A stretch of 64,000 bases of DNA from Sphingomonas aurantiaca (GCF_003050705.1 NZ_QAOG01000003.1:62001-126000); one strand, 5' to 3'. Positions 46,401-54,924 are shown, counted from the stretch's first letter. Notes: a model not told the origin generated them from the sequence alone. Program-made: numbers and translations.

Positions 46401-48098
46401 TCACGCGACGACTGTTGCGCCCGGGGTCGTCAGCAGATGCAGCAGGCCGGGGGCGGGGCGCGCGATCGCGTGGACGCCGAGCGCTTCGAGCGCGGTCGCC
46501 GACGCGCGGTCGGTGTCCTTGAGGCGGATGCGCAGGCGCGTGCCATGCTGCGTCGCGGCCTCGACATTGTCCGCGCCGCCCAGCGCGACCAGAGTCGCCG
46601 GCGTGAGGCGGATGTCGGCAACCTCGGGCAGCGGAGCGGCCGCCACGGGCACGACGCCACCCGCCGCGATCGCATCGCGGATCTCGACCGCGACCGAATC
46701 GGCGATCGGGCCGAGCACGATCTGGAGCGCGTTGGCCGAGGGCCGGATCAGGCCGCGCGCGCCGAGCGCCTTCAGCCGCGCCTCGTCGACCGCACCCTGG
46801 TCCGCGACGATTAGGCGCAGGCGGGTGGTGCATGCGCCGACGCTGGTGAGGTTCGCGGCGCCGCCGAGCGCCTCAGCAAACGCGGCGCCGCGTTCGCTCT
46901 TGGCGACCGGCACCGCCGTTACCGGCGCATCGCGCTCGCGGCCCGGGGTCGGGAGGTCGAGGCGCTTGATGACGGTGCGGAACAGGACGTAATAGATCGC
47001 GGCATAGGCGAGGCCGACCGGGAGCAGCAGCAGCGGCTTGGTCGCCTTGCCGAAGTTCAGCACGTAATCGAACAGCCCGGCGGAGAAGCCGAAGCCGAGC
47101 TTCACGCCCAGCGCGTTCATCAGCGCCATCGACACGCCCGTCAGCACCGCGTGAATCGCGTAGAGCACCGGCGCGAGGAACATGAAGCTGAACTCGATCG
47201 GCTCGGTCACGCCGGTCAGCGCCGATGTGAGCGCGAGGCTGAGCAGCATGCCGCCGACCGCTTTGCGCCGCTCGGGCAACGCCGCATGGTACATGGCGAG
47301 GCACGCGGCGGGCAGGCCGAACATCATCACCGGGAAGAACCCGGCCATGAACCCGCCGGCCTCCGGATCGCCCGCGAAGAAGCGACGGAGATCACCGGTC
47401 GTGCCGTGATAGTCGCCCGCGACGAACCAGACGATGTTGTTGAGCAGATGGTGCAGCCCGGTGACGAGCAGCAGCCGGTTGAGCAGCCCGAACGCGAACA
47501 GGCCGAACCCGCCCGCACCGCTGATCCCGTAGCTCAGACCGTCGATACCCGTGCTGAGCGCGCCGAAGCCGAGGCCGACGATGATCCCGAGCGCGAGGCC
47601 CGCGACGCCGCTGACGATCGGCACGAACCGACGTCCGCCGAAGAAGGCGAGATATTCGGGCAACGCGATGGCCGAGAAGCGGTTGTAGAAACTCCCGCCG
47701 ATCAGCCCGGACAGGATGCCGATCGGCACGTCGAGCCGCGCGATCGCCTTGGCCTTCCACGCCGCGGTGGCGAGCGCGATCGTGTCGCCGGTCAGGCCTT
47801 TCAGCGCGTCGGCAGGCACGGTCATCAGCGCCTGCGCGCCCTGCGTGGTGACGAGGTAGCAGACCACGCCCGCGAGACACGCCGCGCCATTGCCGTCGCG
47901 CGCGAAACCGGTCGCGACGCCGATCGCGAAGAGCAGGCCGAGATGCGAGAAGATCGCGTCGCCCGCGGCGCTGAGCACCGCGATGTCGAGCAGGTCGGGC
48001 TGGCCGAGGCGTAGCAAGAGCCCTGCGACGGGGAGCACCGCGATCGGCAGCATGAGCGCGCGGCCGAGCGGCTGGAGGGCTTCGAGCAGCGATTTCAT
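46401..48098 (-). CDS. nagE: PTS GlcNAc-type permease EIICB with second, cysteine-less EIIB domain
   Basis: NagE imports and phosphorylates N-acetylglucosamine. The 565-residue protein has an EIIC domain (about 1-375, ten or so membrane helices, with the sugar-site motif TEPIEF at 298-303 and HHLLNN around 216-221). Its EIIB domain (about 401-478) has the phosphorylated Cys423 in GACTTRLRL. A second EIIB-like domain (about 495-565) repeats LVALGGADNV...TRLRIRL but has His518 at the cysteine position. Escherichia coli NagE instead has EIIA there; EIIA here is on the next gene's product. The ATG overlaps the upstream PTS gene stop by four bases. Confidence 0.92.
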   Translation of the reverse strand: MKSLLEALQPLGRALMLPIAVLPVAGLLLRLGQPDLLDIAVLSAAGDAIFSHLGLLFAIGVATGFARDGNGAACLAGVVCYLVTTQGAQALMTVPADALKGLTGDTIALATAAWKAKAIARLDVPIGILSGLIGGSFYNRFSAIALPEYLAFFGGRRFVPIVSGVAGLALGIIVGLGFGALSTGIDGLSYGISGAGGFGLFAFGLLNRLLLVTGLHHLLNNIVWFVAGDYHGTTGDLRRFFAGDPEAGGFMAGFFPVMMFGLPAACLAMYHAALPERRKAVGGMLLSLALTSALTGVTEPIEFSFMFLAPVLYAIHAVLTGVSMALMNALGVKLGFGFSAGLFDYVLNFGKATKPLLLLPVGLAYAAIYYVLFRTVIKRLDLPTPGRERDAPVTAVPVAKSERGAAFAEALGGAANLTSVGACTTRLRLIVADQGAVDEARLKALGARGLIRPSANALQIVLGPIADSVAVEIRDAIAAGGVVPVAAAPLPEVADIRLTPATLVALGGADNVEAATQHGTRLRIRLKDTDRASATALEALGVHAIARPAPGLLHLLTTPGATVVA

Positions 48099-50704
48099 GG
48101 GCGGAAACTCCGGGCGAGCGTTCGCACGTCCGCGGCTGAGATACAGGACATCGCCGCCGCGGCATGCGCGCGACAGGCGTCGATCGTGAGCGTCGCGACC
48201 AGCGCCTTGATCTCGGGCACGAGCGCGGGCGCGGACGAGAGTTCGGTGACGCCGAGCCCGATCAGGATCGGCACCGCGAGCGGATCGGAGGCGAGGCCAC
48301 CGCACACGCCGGTCCATTTGCCGTGGACCGCGCCGCCTTCGCAGGTGCGCGCGATCAGGCGGAGGACCGCGGGGTGGAGCCCGTCGAGGTCGCTGGCGAC
48401 CGCCGGATTGCCGCGGTCCATCGCGAGCGCATATTGCGTCAGGTCGTTGGTGCCGATCGAGAGGAAGTCGGCCTCGCTGGCTAGCAGGTCGGCGGTGATC
48501 GCGGCGGCGGGCGTCTCGATCATGATGCCGAGCGCGACAGGCTCGGTATGGCCGGTCGCGGCAGCGGCGGCGTCGAGCGCAGTGCGGACCGCGCGGAGCT
48601 CAGCGAGGCTCGCGATCATCGGCACCATGATGCGGCACTGGCCCGCGGGGCGGACCGCGAGGATCGCGCGCAGCTGTGCGTCGAGCATTTCGGGATGCGC
48701 GAGCCCGACGCGGATGCCGCGCAGGCCGAGCGCGGGGTTCTCCTCCGCGGCGATCGGCAGATAGGGCGCGGGCTTGTCGCCGCCGATGTCGAGCAGGCGG
48801 ACGATCAGCGGGCGGCCGTCGAGCGTGGTGGCGATGCGCTGATAATCGGCGGTCTGTTCCTCGACGCTCGGCGCGCTGTCGCGTTCGAGGAACAGGAATT
48901 CGGTGCGGAGCAGCCCGCAGCCCTCGGCGCCGTTGCGGACCGCGACATCGGCATCGTCGGCCGAGCCGAGATTGGCGAACGCTTCGATGCGGACGCCGTC
49001 CTGCGTGCGGCATTCGCGCGCGGCGTTGGCGAGCGCGGCGCGGCGGCGTTCGGTCTGTGCGTCGAACGCGGTCTGTGCGGTGGCGCGCGTCGCGGCGTCG
49101 GGGGCGACGTGGAGCAGTCCCGCGCCGGCGTCGAGTACCAGCGGCGTGCCGGCGGCGATCTCGGCGAGCGCGGGGCCCATCGCGACGAGCGCGGGGAGGC
49201 CCATCGTCGCGGCGAGGATCGCGACGTGCGAGGTCGGCCCGCCGCGCTCGACGCAGAAGCCGACGATCGACGCGGTGTCGAGCCCGAGCAGATGCGAGGG
49301 GAGCAGGTCGTCGGCCAGCAGGATCGTGCCGGGGGGGAAGCTGAGGCGTTCGTCGAGGTCTTCGCCGGCGAGCGCGCGGAGCACCTGGCGTTCGAGGTCG
49401 AGCATGTCGTCGGCGCGCTCGGCGAGACGTGCGTCGCCGGTGGCGTGGAGCGCATCGGCCTGCGCGCGGATCGCGGTGCGCCAGGCATAGGCGGCGCTGT
49501 CGCCGCGAGTGATTGCCGCGTGTGCGTCGTCGGTGAGCGTCGGGTCGTCGAGCAGCGCGGTATGCGCGGTCAGGATCGCGCGTTCGGCACCGGTTGCGGT
49601 CGCCGATTTGGTGGCGAGCCGGTCTGCGACGGTGGCGAGCGCGGCGTCGAGCGCGGTGCGTTCGGTGGTCGCGTCGGCGCCTTCGCGGACGACGGCGATC
49701 TCGGCGAGGCGGAAGAGTCCGGCCTGGCCGATCGCGATGCCGGGGGAGGCGGTGACGCCGGGGAGGCGGCCGTCGGCGGGGAGGGTCGTGGCCTGCTTTC
49801 CGGCTCCTTGTTCCCCCGCGGAGGCGGGGGGCCAGGAGCCAGGAACGCTATCGTTCGAGATTCCTGGGCCCCCGCCTTCGCGGGGGAACACGGAAGTTGC
49901 GGCGGGGGTGGTTGGGGCGGATCCCGCCTTCTCGCCCATGCCGCCGAGGATCAGGTCGCCGATTGCGGCGAGCGCGTCGGCGGCGTCCGGGCCGGTGGCG
50001 GCGATCGTGATCTCGTCGCCGAGCTTTATGCCCAGCGCCATCAGCGCGACCGGGCTGCGGACGTTGCCTTCGCGCCGATCTGACTCAACGAGGGCGCCCT
50101 TCGTGACCTTCACCTCGGACACGAATTTGCGGGCGGTCTCGCCGATCCGTGCGGCGGGGCGCGCGTGGATGCCGTGGACCAAAGGCACGACGATCGTGCG
50201 GCGGACGGTATCGCCCTCGACGATCGCTACATCGGCTGCACCGTCGCGCGGCTCGAGCGTCATCATTGCCTCGCCGACGCCGACCAGTCTGTCGGTTTCG
50301 CGGTGGAGAATCGTGAAGCGGTCGGGGTTGGTGACGATCACCGGCGTGATGACCGCGCGCGCTTCGCAGACGAGCAGGTCGAGATCGAAGCGGATCAGCG
50401 GATCGCCGCGCTCGACGGTCGCGCCTTCGGTGACGCAGGGGCTGAACCCGCGGCCGCCGAGCGCGACCGTGTCGAGCCCGATATGCATCAGGAGCTCGGC
50501 GCCCTCGGCCGTCCGCAGCGTGATCGCGTGGCCGCTGGCATGGACGCTCAGCACGACCGCGTCGCACGGTGCGTGCAGGCAATCGCCGGTCGGGTCGACG
50601 GCGATCCCGTCGCCCATCATCCGTTCGGCGAAGACCGGGTCGGGGACCGCCTCGAGAGGTGATGCCCAGCCCTGGAGGGGCGACGTCAGGATGATCGGCT
50701 TCAT
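48095..50704 (-). CDS. ptsP: Multi-domain PTS protein: EIIA(Glc)-HPr-Enzyme I
   Basis: One 869-residue polypeptide carries the whole soluble PTS relay. EIIA(Glc/Crr)-type domain: residues 1-150, phospho-His74 in LLMHIGLDTV. HPr: about 165-255, His180 in HGIHARPAARI. Enzyme I: about 312-869, phospho-His493 in GGPTSHVAILAATM, with PEP-site sequences SIGTNDLTQYALAMDRGN and GVCGGLASDP. It passes phosphate from PEP to NagE. Residues 272-299, in the HPr-EI linker, are translated from a palindromic repeat (49808-49891) that keeps the frame. Genes of this fusion type are often named nagF or ptsP. It overlaps nagE and is 3 bases from nagA. Confidence 0.94.
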   Translation of the reverse strand: MKPIILTSPLQGWASPLEAVPDPVFAERMMGDGIAVDPTGDCLHAPCDAVVLSVHASGHAITLRTAEGAELLMHIGLDTVALGGRGFSPCVTEGATVERGDPLIRFDLDLLVCEARAVITPVIVTNPDRFTILHRETDRLVGVGEAMMTLEPRDGAADVAIVEGDTVRRTIVVPLVHGIHARPAARIGETARKFVSEVKVTKGALVESDRREGNVRSPVALMALGIKLGDEITIAATGPDAADALAAIGDLILGGMGEKAGSAPTTPAATSVFPREGGGPGISNDSVPGSWPPASAGEQGAGKQATTLPADGRLPGVTASPGIAIGQAGLFRLAEIAVVREGADATTERTALDAALATVADRLATKSATATGAERAILTAHTALLDDPTLTDDAHAAITRGDSAAYAWRTAIRAQADALHATGDARLAERADDMLDLERQVLRALAGEDLDERLSFPPGTILLADDLLPSHLLGLDTASIVGFCVERGGPTSHVAILAATMGLPALVAMGPALAEIAAGTPLVLDAGAGLLHVAPDAATRATAQTAFDAQTERRRAALANAARECRTQDGVRIEAFANLGSADDADVAVRNGAEGCGLLRTEFLFLERDSAPSVEEQTADYQRIATTLDGRPLIVRLLDIGGDKPAPYLPIAAEENPALGLRGIRVGLAHPEMLDAQLRAILAVRPAGQCRIMVPMIASLAELRAVRTALDAAAAATGHTEPVALGIMIETPAAAITADLLASEADFLSIGTNDLTQYALAMDRGNPAVASDLDGLHPAVLRLIARTCEGGAVHGKWTGVCGGLASDPLAVPILIGLGVTELSSAPALVPEIKALVATLTIDACRAHAAAAMSCISAADVRTLARSFRP
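49808..49891. repeat. Palindromic repeat, family C copy 3, inside the PTS fusion gene
   Basis: The arms gttcccccgcggaggcgggg-ggccaggagcc and ggcccccgccttcgcggggg-aac enclose aggaacgctatcgttcgaga. The element is 84 bases (28 codons) with no stop in the used frame, and encodes a Gly/Pro/Ser-rich stretch between HPr and Enzyme I. Confidence 0.8.
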
Positions 50705-50707
50705 GCT

Positions 50708-51874
50708 CTAGTTCCCGCCCGCGACCAGATGTCCACCGATCCAGGTGCCCGCGGGCCTCAGATCGGCGGTGAGCGCGACCCAGTCCGCCCGCAGGCCGGG
50801 GGCAAGCGCGCCGCGTTCGTGCGTGAGGCCGAGGAAGGCGGCGGGGTTGGTCGCCGCCATCGCCGCGGCGGTCGGTACGTCGGCGTGCGTCCGCGCGACG
50901 AGGTTGCGGACCGCGCCGGCCATGTCGAGATCGGAGCCGGCCAGCGTCCCGTCCTCGCCAAAGCACTTGCCGTCCTCGACGTGGATCAGGCGTCCCTGCA
51001 GGCGGAAATCCTTGTCGACCGCACCGACCGACGGCATCGCATCGCTGACCAGCATCAGGCGGTCGTGCGGGCGGGCGTTGAGCGCGAGGCGCAGCGCGGC
51101 GTCATGGACGTGCAGACCGTCTGCGATCAGCCCGCAATAGACATGGCGGTCGTCGAGCGCGGCGCCGACCACGCCGGGCGCGCGGTGCAGCAGCGGCGAC
51201 ATCGCGTTGAACAGGTGCGTGATGCCGCTGAGCCCGGCGCCGGCCGCCGCGACGATCGTCTCGTAATCCGCATCGGTATGCCCCGCGCTGACGATCACGC
51301 CGCCCGCGACCAACCGTGCGATCGATGCCGGATCGGTCAGCTCGGGCGCAAGCGTCACCATCACGCGGCCCTTTCGCGGGCGGATCAGCAATTCGATCAT
51401 CGCGTCGTCGAGCAACCGGAACTTGGCCGGGTCGTGGATGCCCTTGCGCGCCGGGTTGATCCACGGTCCCTCGATATGCGCGCCGACCACGCCGGGCACG
51501 CCCGCCAGGATAGCGGCATCCATTGCGTCGAGCGTCGCTTCGATCACGTCGGGCGTGTCGCTGATCAGCGTCGGCATGAACGCGGTCGTGCCATAGGGCG
51601 CGTGCGCGGCGCCGATCGCGGCGATGCCCGCGACGGTCGGCTGGTCGTTGAGCAGCACGCCGCCGCCGCCATTGACCTGCGTATCGACGAAGCCGGGGAC
51701 GAGCCAGCCGCCGCCCAGGTCGACCGCGTCGGCGGGCGCGCGCTCGAGCGGGGTGATCATCGCGATCCGGTCACCGACGACGCGGATCGTGGCGCCGTTC
51801 ATCAGGCCGTCCGGCGTGACGACGCTGCCATTGACGACGTGAAACTGGGATTCGTTCATTTCGACGCCGCTCAT
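50708..51874 (-). CDS. nagA: N-acetylglucosamine-6-phosphate deacetylase
   Basis: NagA removes acetate from GlcNAc-6-phosphate, giving glucosamine-6-phosphate. The 388-residue amidohydrolase starts MSGVEMNESQFHVVNG. Landmarks are PGFVDTQVNGGGGVLLND (in place of HxH, as in the NagA family), GAHIEGPWINPARKGIHDP (metal Glu), SAGHTDADYETI (His), ITHLFNAMSPLLHR (His) and LMLVSDAMPSVG (catalytic Asp). The initiation codon overlaps the nagB-II stop by four bases (ATGA). It sits between the deaminase and PTS genes in the same operon. Confidence 0.95.
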   Translation of the reverse strand: MSGVEMNESQFHVVNGSVVTPDGLMNGATIRVVGDRIAMITPLERAPADAVDLGGGWLVPGFVDTQVNGGGGVLLNDQPTVAGIAAIGAAHAPYGTTAFMPTLISDTPDVIEATLDAMDAAILAGVPGVVGAHIEGPWINPARKGIHDPAKFRLLDDAMIELLIRPRKGRVMVTLAPELTDPASIARLVAGGVIVSAGHTDADYETIVAAAGAGLSGITHLFNAMSPLLHRAPGVVGAALDDRHVYCGLIADGLHVHDAALRLALNARPHDRLMLVSDAMPSVGAVDKDFRLQGRLIHVEDGKCFGEDGTLAGSDLDMAGAVRNLVARTHADVPTAAAMAATNPAAFLGLTHERGALAPGLRADWVALTADLRPAGTWIGGHLVAGGN

Positions 51875-52929
51875 ACCGTCTTCGTGACCTTGCTGAGGTG
51901 GAGTGGCGCGTCGGGGTTGAGGCCGCGACGCAGCGAGAGGGCGTTGGCCATCCGGTAGAAGCTCTGGATCATCAGGATCGGCTCGATCGCCGGGTGCGCG
52001 GTGTAGGCGGCCGGTTCGGTGTCGCCGTTCACTTTGGCATCGGCAAGGCAGACGACCGCGCCGCGCGTGCGGAACTCGGCCGCCGCCTCGCGCACGCCGT
52101 CGCCGGCCATGTCGGACGTGGCGAACGCGATCACCGGGAAGCCGTCATTGACGATCGCCATCGGTCCGTGACGGACTTCGGCGGCGCTGAACGCCTCCGC
52201 GTGGAGCGCGCAGGTTTCCTTGAGCTTCAAGGCGGCTTCCTGCGCGATCCCGTAGCCATAGCCGCGGCCGATCACGAACAGGTTGTTGGCATCGGCCAGC
52301 GCGTCGACCACCGACGTCCAGTTCGCGCCGAACGCGAGCGCGAGCATGTCGGGCAGCGTGTCGATCGCCTTGACCAGCAGCTCGTTCTGCGACCAGGCCG
52401 CGGTCAGCGCGGCGAAGGCGGCGAGCGCACAGATATAGGATTTGGTCGCCGCGACCGAGCGCTCGGGGCCGGCCTTGAGCGCGATCATCGTGTCGGCCAT
52501 CGCGGCGAGCGGCGACTCCTCGTCGTTGACGAACGCGACGACGTGCGCGCCGGCGGCCTGATAGGCCGAAACGGTCGCGAGCAGATCGGGGCTGCGGCCG
52601 CTCTGCGACACGGCGATCACCAGCGCGGTGCCGGGCGCCATTGGCGCTGCATAGACCGACGATACCGACGGCGCGGCGGAGGCGACGGGGACGCCGAGCA
52701 GAGTCTCGATCAGATATTTGCCATAGGTCGCGGCATGGTCGGACGACCCGCGCGCGCAGGTGACGACGACCGCGGGCGGCGCGGCGCGCAGCCGCTCGCC
52801 GAGTGCGGCCAGCGCGTCGCGGTTGGCGGCGAGCAGCCTGGCGACCGCATCGGCGGCCTCGGCGGCCTCGCTGAACATCAGTGTCTGCGGCAACGCCGCA
52901 TTGCCGGCGGTATCGATAGTCTCGGTCAC
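51871..52929 (-). CDS. nagB-II: SIS-domain glucosamine-6-phosphate deaminase, NagB-II type
   Basis: The 352-residue protein has two SIS domains as in the isomerase half of GlmS, without the glutaminase domain. TCARGSSDHAATYGKYLIETLLGVPV and ALVIAVSQSGRSPDLLATVSAYQAAGAHVVAFVND mark the first. IGRGYGYGIAQEAALKLKETCALHAEAFSAAEVRHGPMAIV carries the catalytic Glu of the second. NagB-II proteins, first recognised in Shewanella, convert glucosamine-6-phosphate to fructose-6-phosphate and ammonia and replace NagB in many proteobacteria. It is 34 bases downstream of nagR. Confidence 0.92.
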   Translation of the reverse strand: MTETIDTAGNAALPQTLMFSEAAEAADAVARLLAANRDALAALGERLRAAPPAVVVTCARGSSDHAATYGKYLIETLLGVPVASAAPSVSSVYAAPMAPGTALVIAVSQSGRSPDLLATVSAYQAAGAHVVAFVNDEESPLAAMADTMIALKAGPERSVAATKSYICALAAFAALTAAWSQNELLVKAIDTLPDMLALAFGANWTSVVDALADANNLFVIGRGYGYGIAQEAALKLKETCALHAEAFSAAEVRHGPMAIVNDGFPVIAFATSDMAGDGVREAAAEFRTRGAVVCLADAKVNGDTEPAAYTAHPAIEPILMIQSFYRMANALSLRRGLNPDAPLHLSKVTKTV

Positions 52930-52963
52930 GGTAAGCCCCCCGGCCGGCGCCCGTGCGCCGGCG

Positions 52964-53701
52964 TCAGATGTCGTTCAGTTCGGCGACGAGGTCGTACGCG
53001 TCGCCACGGTAATAGGATTGGGTGAATTCGGCGGCCCGTCCGTCGCGCAGGAAGCCGCGGCGCTCGATGAACAGGCCTGCATGGCCCGCGTCGACGCCGA
53101 GCATCTTGGCATGCTCGGGGCTGAAATGAACCGCGCGCAGGCGTTGGAGCGCGCGCACCGGACGGTTGCCCGCGGCTTCGAGCGCCTCGTACAACGAGTC
53201 CTGGACGGCATCGATCGTCGGCAGGCAATAGCCCGCGATCGTCGAATATTCGAGCGCCATCGGCGTGTCGTCGGCGTAGCGGATCCGCTGGAACCGGTAC
53301 ACCGCCGAGCCCGGCGACAGCCCGAGCGACAGCGATTCCTCCGGCGTCACCATGCCGATCGTGCGGCTGACCCATGCGCTGCTCGGCGTGCGGCCGCGCG
53401 ACTGCATGTCCTCCGAGAAGGACGACAATTTCGAAAAGCTCTTTTCGACGCGCGTCGCGACGAAGGTTCCCGCGCCGCGACGGCGGGTCAGCAGGCCCTC
53501 TTCGACCAGCCCGCCGATCGCCTTGCGAACGGTGATGCGCGACACGTCATATTCGACCGCAAGATCGCGTTCGGCGGGGAGCGCGTCGTCCTTGGCCAGC
53601 ACGTTGCGGTTGATCGCATCGCGGATCAGCTGCTGGAGCTGGACGTACAACGGCGCAGGATTACCATCCCGGAACCTGCCAATGCTCGTTGAAATGGACA
53701 T
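52964..53701 (-). CDS. nagR: GntR-family (HutC/UTRA) regulator of the GlcNAc operon
   Basis: A 245-residue repressor candidate. The wHTH (LYVQLQQLIRDAINRNVL, LPAERDLAVEYDVSRITVRKAIGGLVEEGLLTRRRGAGTFV, residues 18-75) is followed by a UTRA ligand domain (about 90-240; RGRTPSSAWVSRTIGMVTP, ERRGFLRDGRAAEFTQSYYRGDAYDLVAEL). UTRA domains bind phosphorylated sugars; GlcNAc-6-P or GlcN-6-P would be the natural inducer here (inference). Start at ATG 53701. It is preceded by an 86-bp gap containing TTGGTAT and a TATAAC-like sequence, suggesting its own promoter inside the operon. Confidence 0.9.
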   Translation of the reverse strand: MSISTSIGRFRDGNPAPLYVQLQQLIRDAINRNVLAKDDALPAERDLAVEYDVSRITVRKAIGGLVEEGLLTRRRGAGTFVATRVEKSFSKLSSFSEDMQSRGRTPSSAWVSRTIGMVTPEESLSLGLSPGSAVYRFQRIRYADDTPMALEYSTIAGYCLPTIDAVQDSLYEALEAAGNRPVRALQRLRAVHFSPEHAKMLGVDAGHAGLFIERRGFLRDGRAAEFTQSYYRGDAYDLVAELNDI

Positions 53702-53776
53702 GAAGGCAACTTTCGATGGTGCCGGTATGGATGCCGAGAGCATCGCGACAGGCAGCAGAGGGTGGATACGTTATAT

Positions 53777-53784
53777 ATTGGTAT
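53777..53784. promoter_or_regulatory. ATTGGTAT half-site between cutC and nagR
   Basis: ATTGGTAT lies in the AT-rich end of the 86-bp gap; on the minus strand it reads ATACCAAT directly followed by ATATAAC (a -10-like sequence). TTGGT half-sites also occur in the divergent control region, so this may be an internal nagR operator/promoter. Confidence 0.35.
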
Positions 53785-53787
53785 TGT

Positions 53788-54546
53788 TCAAGCGGCTTGG
53801 CGAGCGAAGCGATCAAGGACCAACTTCAGGTCACGAACGCGGTCGACATCGGTGGCCCGCCTGCCGGTCGCGGCGAACCCGAATTCGCGTTCGAGCGCAT
53901 CGTCGGCCGCCAGCGGAAGCGCGGCGCCGCACGACGCGTGGAGTTCGCGCAGGCCGGCATCGAGGAACCGAGTCGCGTTGCCCGCATCGATCCCGCTGCC
54001 AGGCAGGATGACGATCCGCCCGGCGGCCGCGCGGTGGAGCGTCGCGAGCATCGGCAGCGCATCGATCGCCTTGATCGCGCCGCCCGAGGTCAGGATCCGG
54101 TCGAAGCCGAGCGCAATAGCGGTCTCGAGCGCGGCGGGAAGATCGGGGCAGAGATCGAACGCGCGATGCAGCGTCAGTGACAGCGGTGTGCCGCGTGCCG
54201 TCCCGCAGGTCCGTGCGTGGTCGACGAGATGTGCCAGAAGCGGTGCGTCCAGCGTGTGATCCGCGGCGCTCGCGCCGATCACGACTCCGGCCAGCCCGGC
54301 CTGGGCGGCGGCGGCGATGTCCGCGGCGATCATCGCGGCCTCCGGGGGCGTATAGCGGAACCCGCCCTCGCGCGGGCGCACGAGCATATGGATGGGGACG
54401 GGCAGTCCGCGCGCGGTCGCGATCAGCGAGGGCGCCGGGGTCAATCCGCCGAGCGACAGCGCCGAACACAGCTCGAGACGGTCGGCACCGCCCAGGACCG
54501 CCGAGTCCACGCCCGCGATATCGTCGACGCAGATTTCGAGGGTCAT
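53788..54546 (-). CDS. cutC: CutC family protein at the head of the GlcNAc operon
   Basis: A 252-residue TIM-barrel protein of the CutC family: MTLEICVDDIAGVDSAVLGGADRLELCSALSLGGLTPAPSLI, IHMLVRPREGGFRYTPPEAAMI, LTLHRAFDLCPD and LTSGG, with GSGIDAGNATRFLDAGLRELHASC at the C-terminus. The family is named for a copper-tolerance phenotype, but a biochemical activity is not firmly established. Here it precedes nagR by 86 bases on the same strand and has the first promoter-like element of the operon at its 5' side, so an amino-sugar or glycan-related role is plausible (inference). It is divergent from the TonB receptor-glycosidase operon. Confidence 0.9.
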   Translation of the reverse strand: MTLEICVDDIAGVDSAVLGGADRLELCSALSLGGLTPAPSLIATARGLPVPIHMLVRPREGGFRYTPPEAAMIAADIAAAAQAGLAGVVIGASAADHTLDAPLLAHLVDHARTCGTARGTPLSLTLHRAFDLCPDLPAALETAIALGFDRILTSGGAIKAIDALPMLATLHRAAAGRIVILPGSGIDAGNATRFLDAGLRELHASCGAALPLAADDALEREFGFAATGRRATDVDRVRDLKLVLDRFARQAA

Positions 54547-54565
54547 TCGCAGGCTTTCAGTTGGT

Positions 54566-54580
54566 CGTAATTATATTACG
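54566..54580 (-). promoter_or_regulatory. Promoter -10 within a palindrome, upstream of cutC
   Basis: CGTAAT-TAT-ATTACG is a perfect 6-3-6 palindrome. Read on the minus strand it contains TATAAT, an ideal -10, leaving a leader of only about 15-20 bases before the cutC ATG at 54546. TTGGT flanks it at 54561. A repressor bound here would block the operon; no convincing -35 was found. Confidence 0.55.
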
Positions 54581-54755
54581 TCTGGCCGATGGAGTCGGCG
54601 CGTTCAACGACAAAATCGCCAACAAAGAGCAAGAAAAGGTATTATCGCCACGGCGGTATCCTGACACGACCAGGTGCTCCAGCAGCCGGTAGGTCGAGAC
54701 TAAACTGTCCAAAAACAACGGGTTGCCCGACCGTCGCAAAAGTTCCCTCGGCAGG

Positions 54756-54837
54756 TAACCAAACTGTAATTTCCGATGGATTTCCCAATCAAATTGGTTA
54801 TACGATATTCATACCAAGCTGCTCAGATAGTAACCAA
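54756..54837. promoter_or_regulatory. Three TAACCAA boxes in the TonB receptor promoter region
   Basis: TAACCAA occurs at 54756-54762, inverted as TTGGTTA at 54794-54800, and again at 54831-54837, with 37-38 bases between successive copies. The middle one forms part of TTGGTTAT-N9-CATACCAA (54794-54817), an imperfect operator-like element. The first and third share GTAACCAAA followed by GTA. Confidence 0.45.
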
Positions 54838-54924
54838 AACAGTACCAGCGGTTGGATAGCGGTGACGCGGCGATAGTCCGGGTCGGAATGACGCTGCGGC
54901 GTCGATTGGGAAGGGGTTTTGACG

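Larger units (their letters stand above)
54547..54924. other. 378-bp divergent control region of the GlcNAc/glycan locus
   Basis: AT-richer than the surroundings and without a gene. From left to right it contains the TATAAT palindrome of the cutC promoter, a plain middle part, three TAACCAA boxes with a TTGGTTAT...ATACCAA element, a small gacgc-tgcg-gcgtc hairpin, and AAGGGG as ribosome binding site for the receptor gene. Confidence 0.7.

Noticed and set aside
48095..50704. The repeat in the PTS fusion gene as a sign of a pseudogene
   Set aside because: The frame is intact across all 869 codons, and every phosphoacceptor and PEP-site motif is present on both sides.
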